Assembly: GCF_003073045.1 (NCBI RefSeq)
Contig: NC_037596.1
Location: 11,591,950-11,655,949, forward strand
Reading direction: 5' to 3'
Source: Pomacea canaliculata
Lineage: Eukaryota; Mollusca; Gastropoda; Architaenioglossa; Ampullariidae
DNA length: 64,000 nt
Of the stretch, positions 63,022 to 64,000 are shown piece by piece. The notes under the pieces were generated by a model. That model saw only the letters and a program-made list of their open reading frames with translations. It was not told the DNA's origin and searched no databases. A program made the position numbers and the translations under genes. The stretch's first letter is position 1; every line of letters starts with the position of its first letter.

Positions 63022-64000
63022 CTAAATATGTATTAAGGATTATTGTTATGTTGGCAGAGCCCCCTTCATTTTGATAGGTTAGTATCCACTCTTTGATGCT
63101 GCGGTTCTCGTTGCCAAGGGGAAAGCTTAGGACAAGATCAGGCGGCTCACCTCTTATGTTGCAGTTTACCTGTCTTTCAGTGTTGCTGAGTGAAGACAAT
63201 GATGTCAAGACACATTTACCTGTGGCTGAAGAGTAAGACTTTACGTGTAGTTCGATAGTTTGTTTTTCCGAAGATCTGTCAATTTTCATAGTGCGGTTAA
63301 CAAACTTAGGAGGACCTGTAACAATTGAAAAAAGCACAAGAATAACCTATTGATGTAAATTGTTCACTTTACTTTTTAAGCTTATACTTTAAACTATTGC
63401 GTTTTTAAATGATAATATTAAAACCAAACACTAGCAGCACGTGCTGACTAAAGAATCAACAACATGAGAGTATATTTCTGAATGTGAATTTTACAGGAAT
63501 GTTGTGGAATAACAAGAGTTTAACGGGGTTTCTTGACGACCTTCTAGATTAAATATTATCATATTTGTATCCAAGGAGGAAAATAAAGCGTGGATGATAA
63601 ACTTGTCGGTTATTAAATACTTTTGATTGTCGTATGAGAAAATGCACATGATTGCCATAAAACAGAACGCACAAACATTAAAATGTATCTTGAGTCACAC
63701 ACGATTGAAAAAAAACCACATAAATAATATCGAAATTAGTAATACTCACACTTGACAAGAAAAGACACAGATCGATTTTGTTTCGACCTCTTCCCTTCAC
63801 AACTGATTATTGGCCAGTCATCCTCACAATGTACTGTAAGTGACTGGTTTATGTATTTTTCTCTATAAGAAGTTGCCATTTTAACTCCCTTTTGGTCCAG
63901 CAAGTGAAAACGTGATGCAGGATTTCCTTTTTCGAACAAGCAGAAAACGTTGACCTTCTGTCCATCATTCAACAGGTAAGTCCCATTTGCCTCATGGCCA
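63022..64000 (-). CDS. Gene F: Ig exons 2 (partial) and 3, 5' part outside window
   Basis: Ig-like 3 is 63315-63022 (294 nt, phase 1 to 1). Ig-like 2 occupies 63750 to beyond 64000 (by comparison it should end at 64031). Both are open and about 90% or more identical to the gene B exons, including NVFCLFEKGNPASRF and CEDDWPIISCEG. Downstream, the only membrane exon is the truncated one at 61175-61097 and no tail exons follow. The gene is therefore either a pseudogene or a source of soluble Ig protein. Confidence 0.75.

Overview
The window is intron-rich, AT-rich animal DNA with GT-AG spliced genes, signal-peptide exons, many small transposable elements and microsatellites. The mix (tRNA-derived SINEs, hAT and Tc1-type MITEs, RTE- and L1-like LINE pieces, a Ty3-type LTR element) and the style of the receptors suggest an invertebrate, most likely a mollusc and perhaps a gastropod. 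I cannot name the species.

The core is a cluster of one family of type I membrane receptors. A family gene is built from a signal-peptide exon, three immunoglobulin-like exons (about 354/282/294 nt, all phase 1), a transmembrane exon, a 13-nt micro-exon, a 53-nt exon and further tail exons. Gene B (minus, 60167 to 53797) is complete on paper. Gene D (minus, 24106 to 17376) is nearly complete but has one out-of-phase junction. Gene C (plus, 9994 to 12318) has the signal peptide and three Ig exons but no membrane exon that I can find. Gene F (minus, 63022 to beyond the right edge) has Ig exons and a truncated membrane exon. Gene A (plus, 446 to 2817) enters from the left edge and shows only membrane and tail exons. 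The last exons of B and D encode a tyrosine pair, (L/V)xYGDLDF then TEYAA(I/L)NF, which matches an ITIM followed by an ITSM with about 24-residue spacing, as in vertebrate PD-1-type inhibitory receptors. In B the reading frame allows two alternative 3' ends, one with this signalling tail and one without. Gene A lacks the signalling exons because a 5.6-kb segment is missing. The cluster therefore looks like a paired or diversifying receptor system with inhibitory, tail-less, possibly secreted and decaying members. This is inference from sequence.

A different receptor-like gene, E (plus, 29069 to 33576), lies in the middle: seven in-phase exons encode a 241-residue protein with a signal peptide, an eight-cysteine ectodomain, one membrane segment and a short tail.

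Layout: 1-7063 is an inverted copy of 57452-40690, interrupted in the right copy by two segments absent on the left (42027-46105, a transposon-like insertion carrying a spliced DUF4806-like gene, and about 48801-54405, which holds the ITIM exons and a Ty3-type LTR fragment). The left arm stops at a 100-N assembly gap (7064-7163), so paralogous duplication and a misplaced haplotig both have to be considered. Genes C and D are convergent inverted copies (10-24 kb). 24-29 kb and 34-41 kb are mostly intergenic with MITEs and SINEs. 60-64 kb is a partial tandem duplication of the B/F type.
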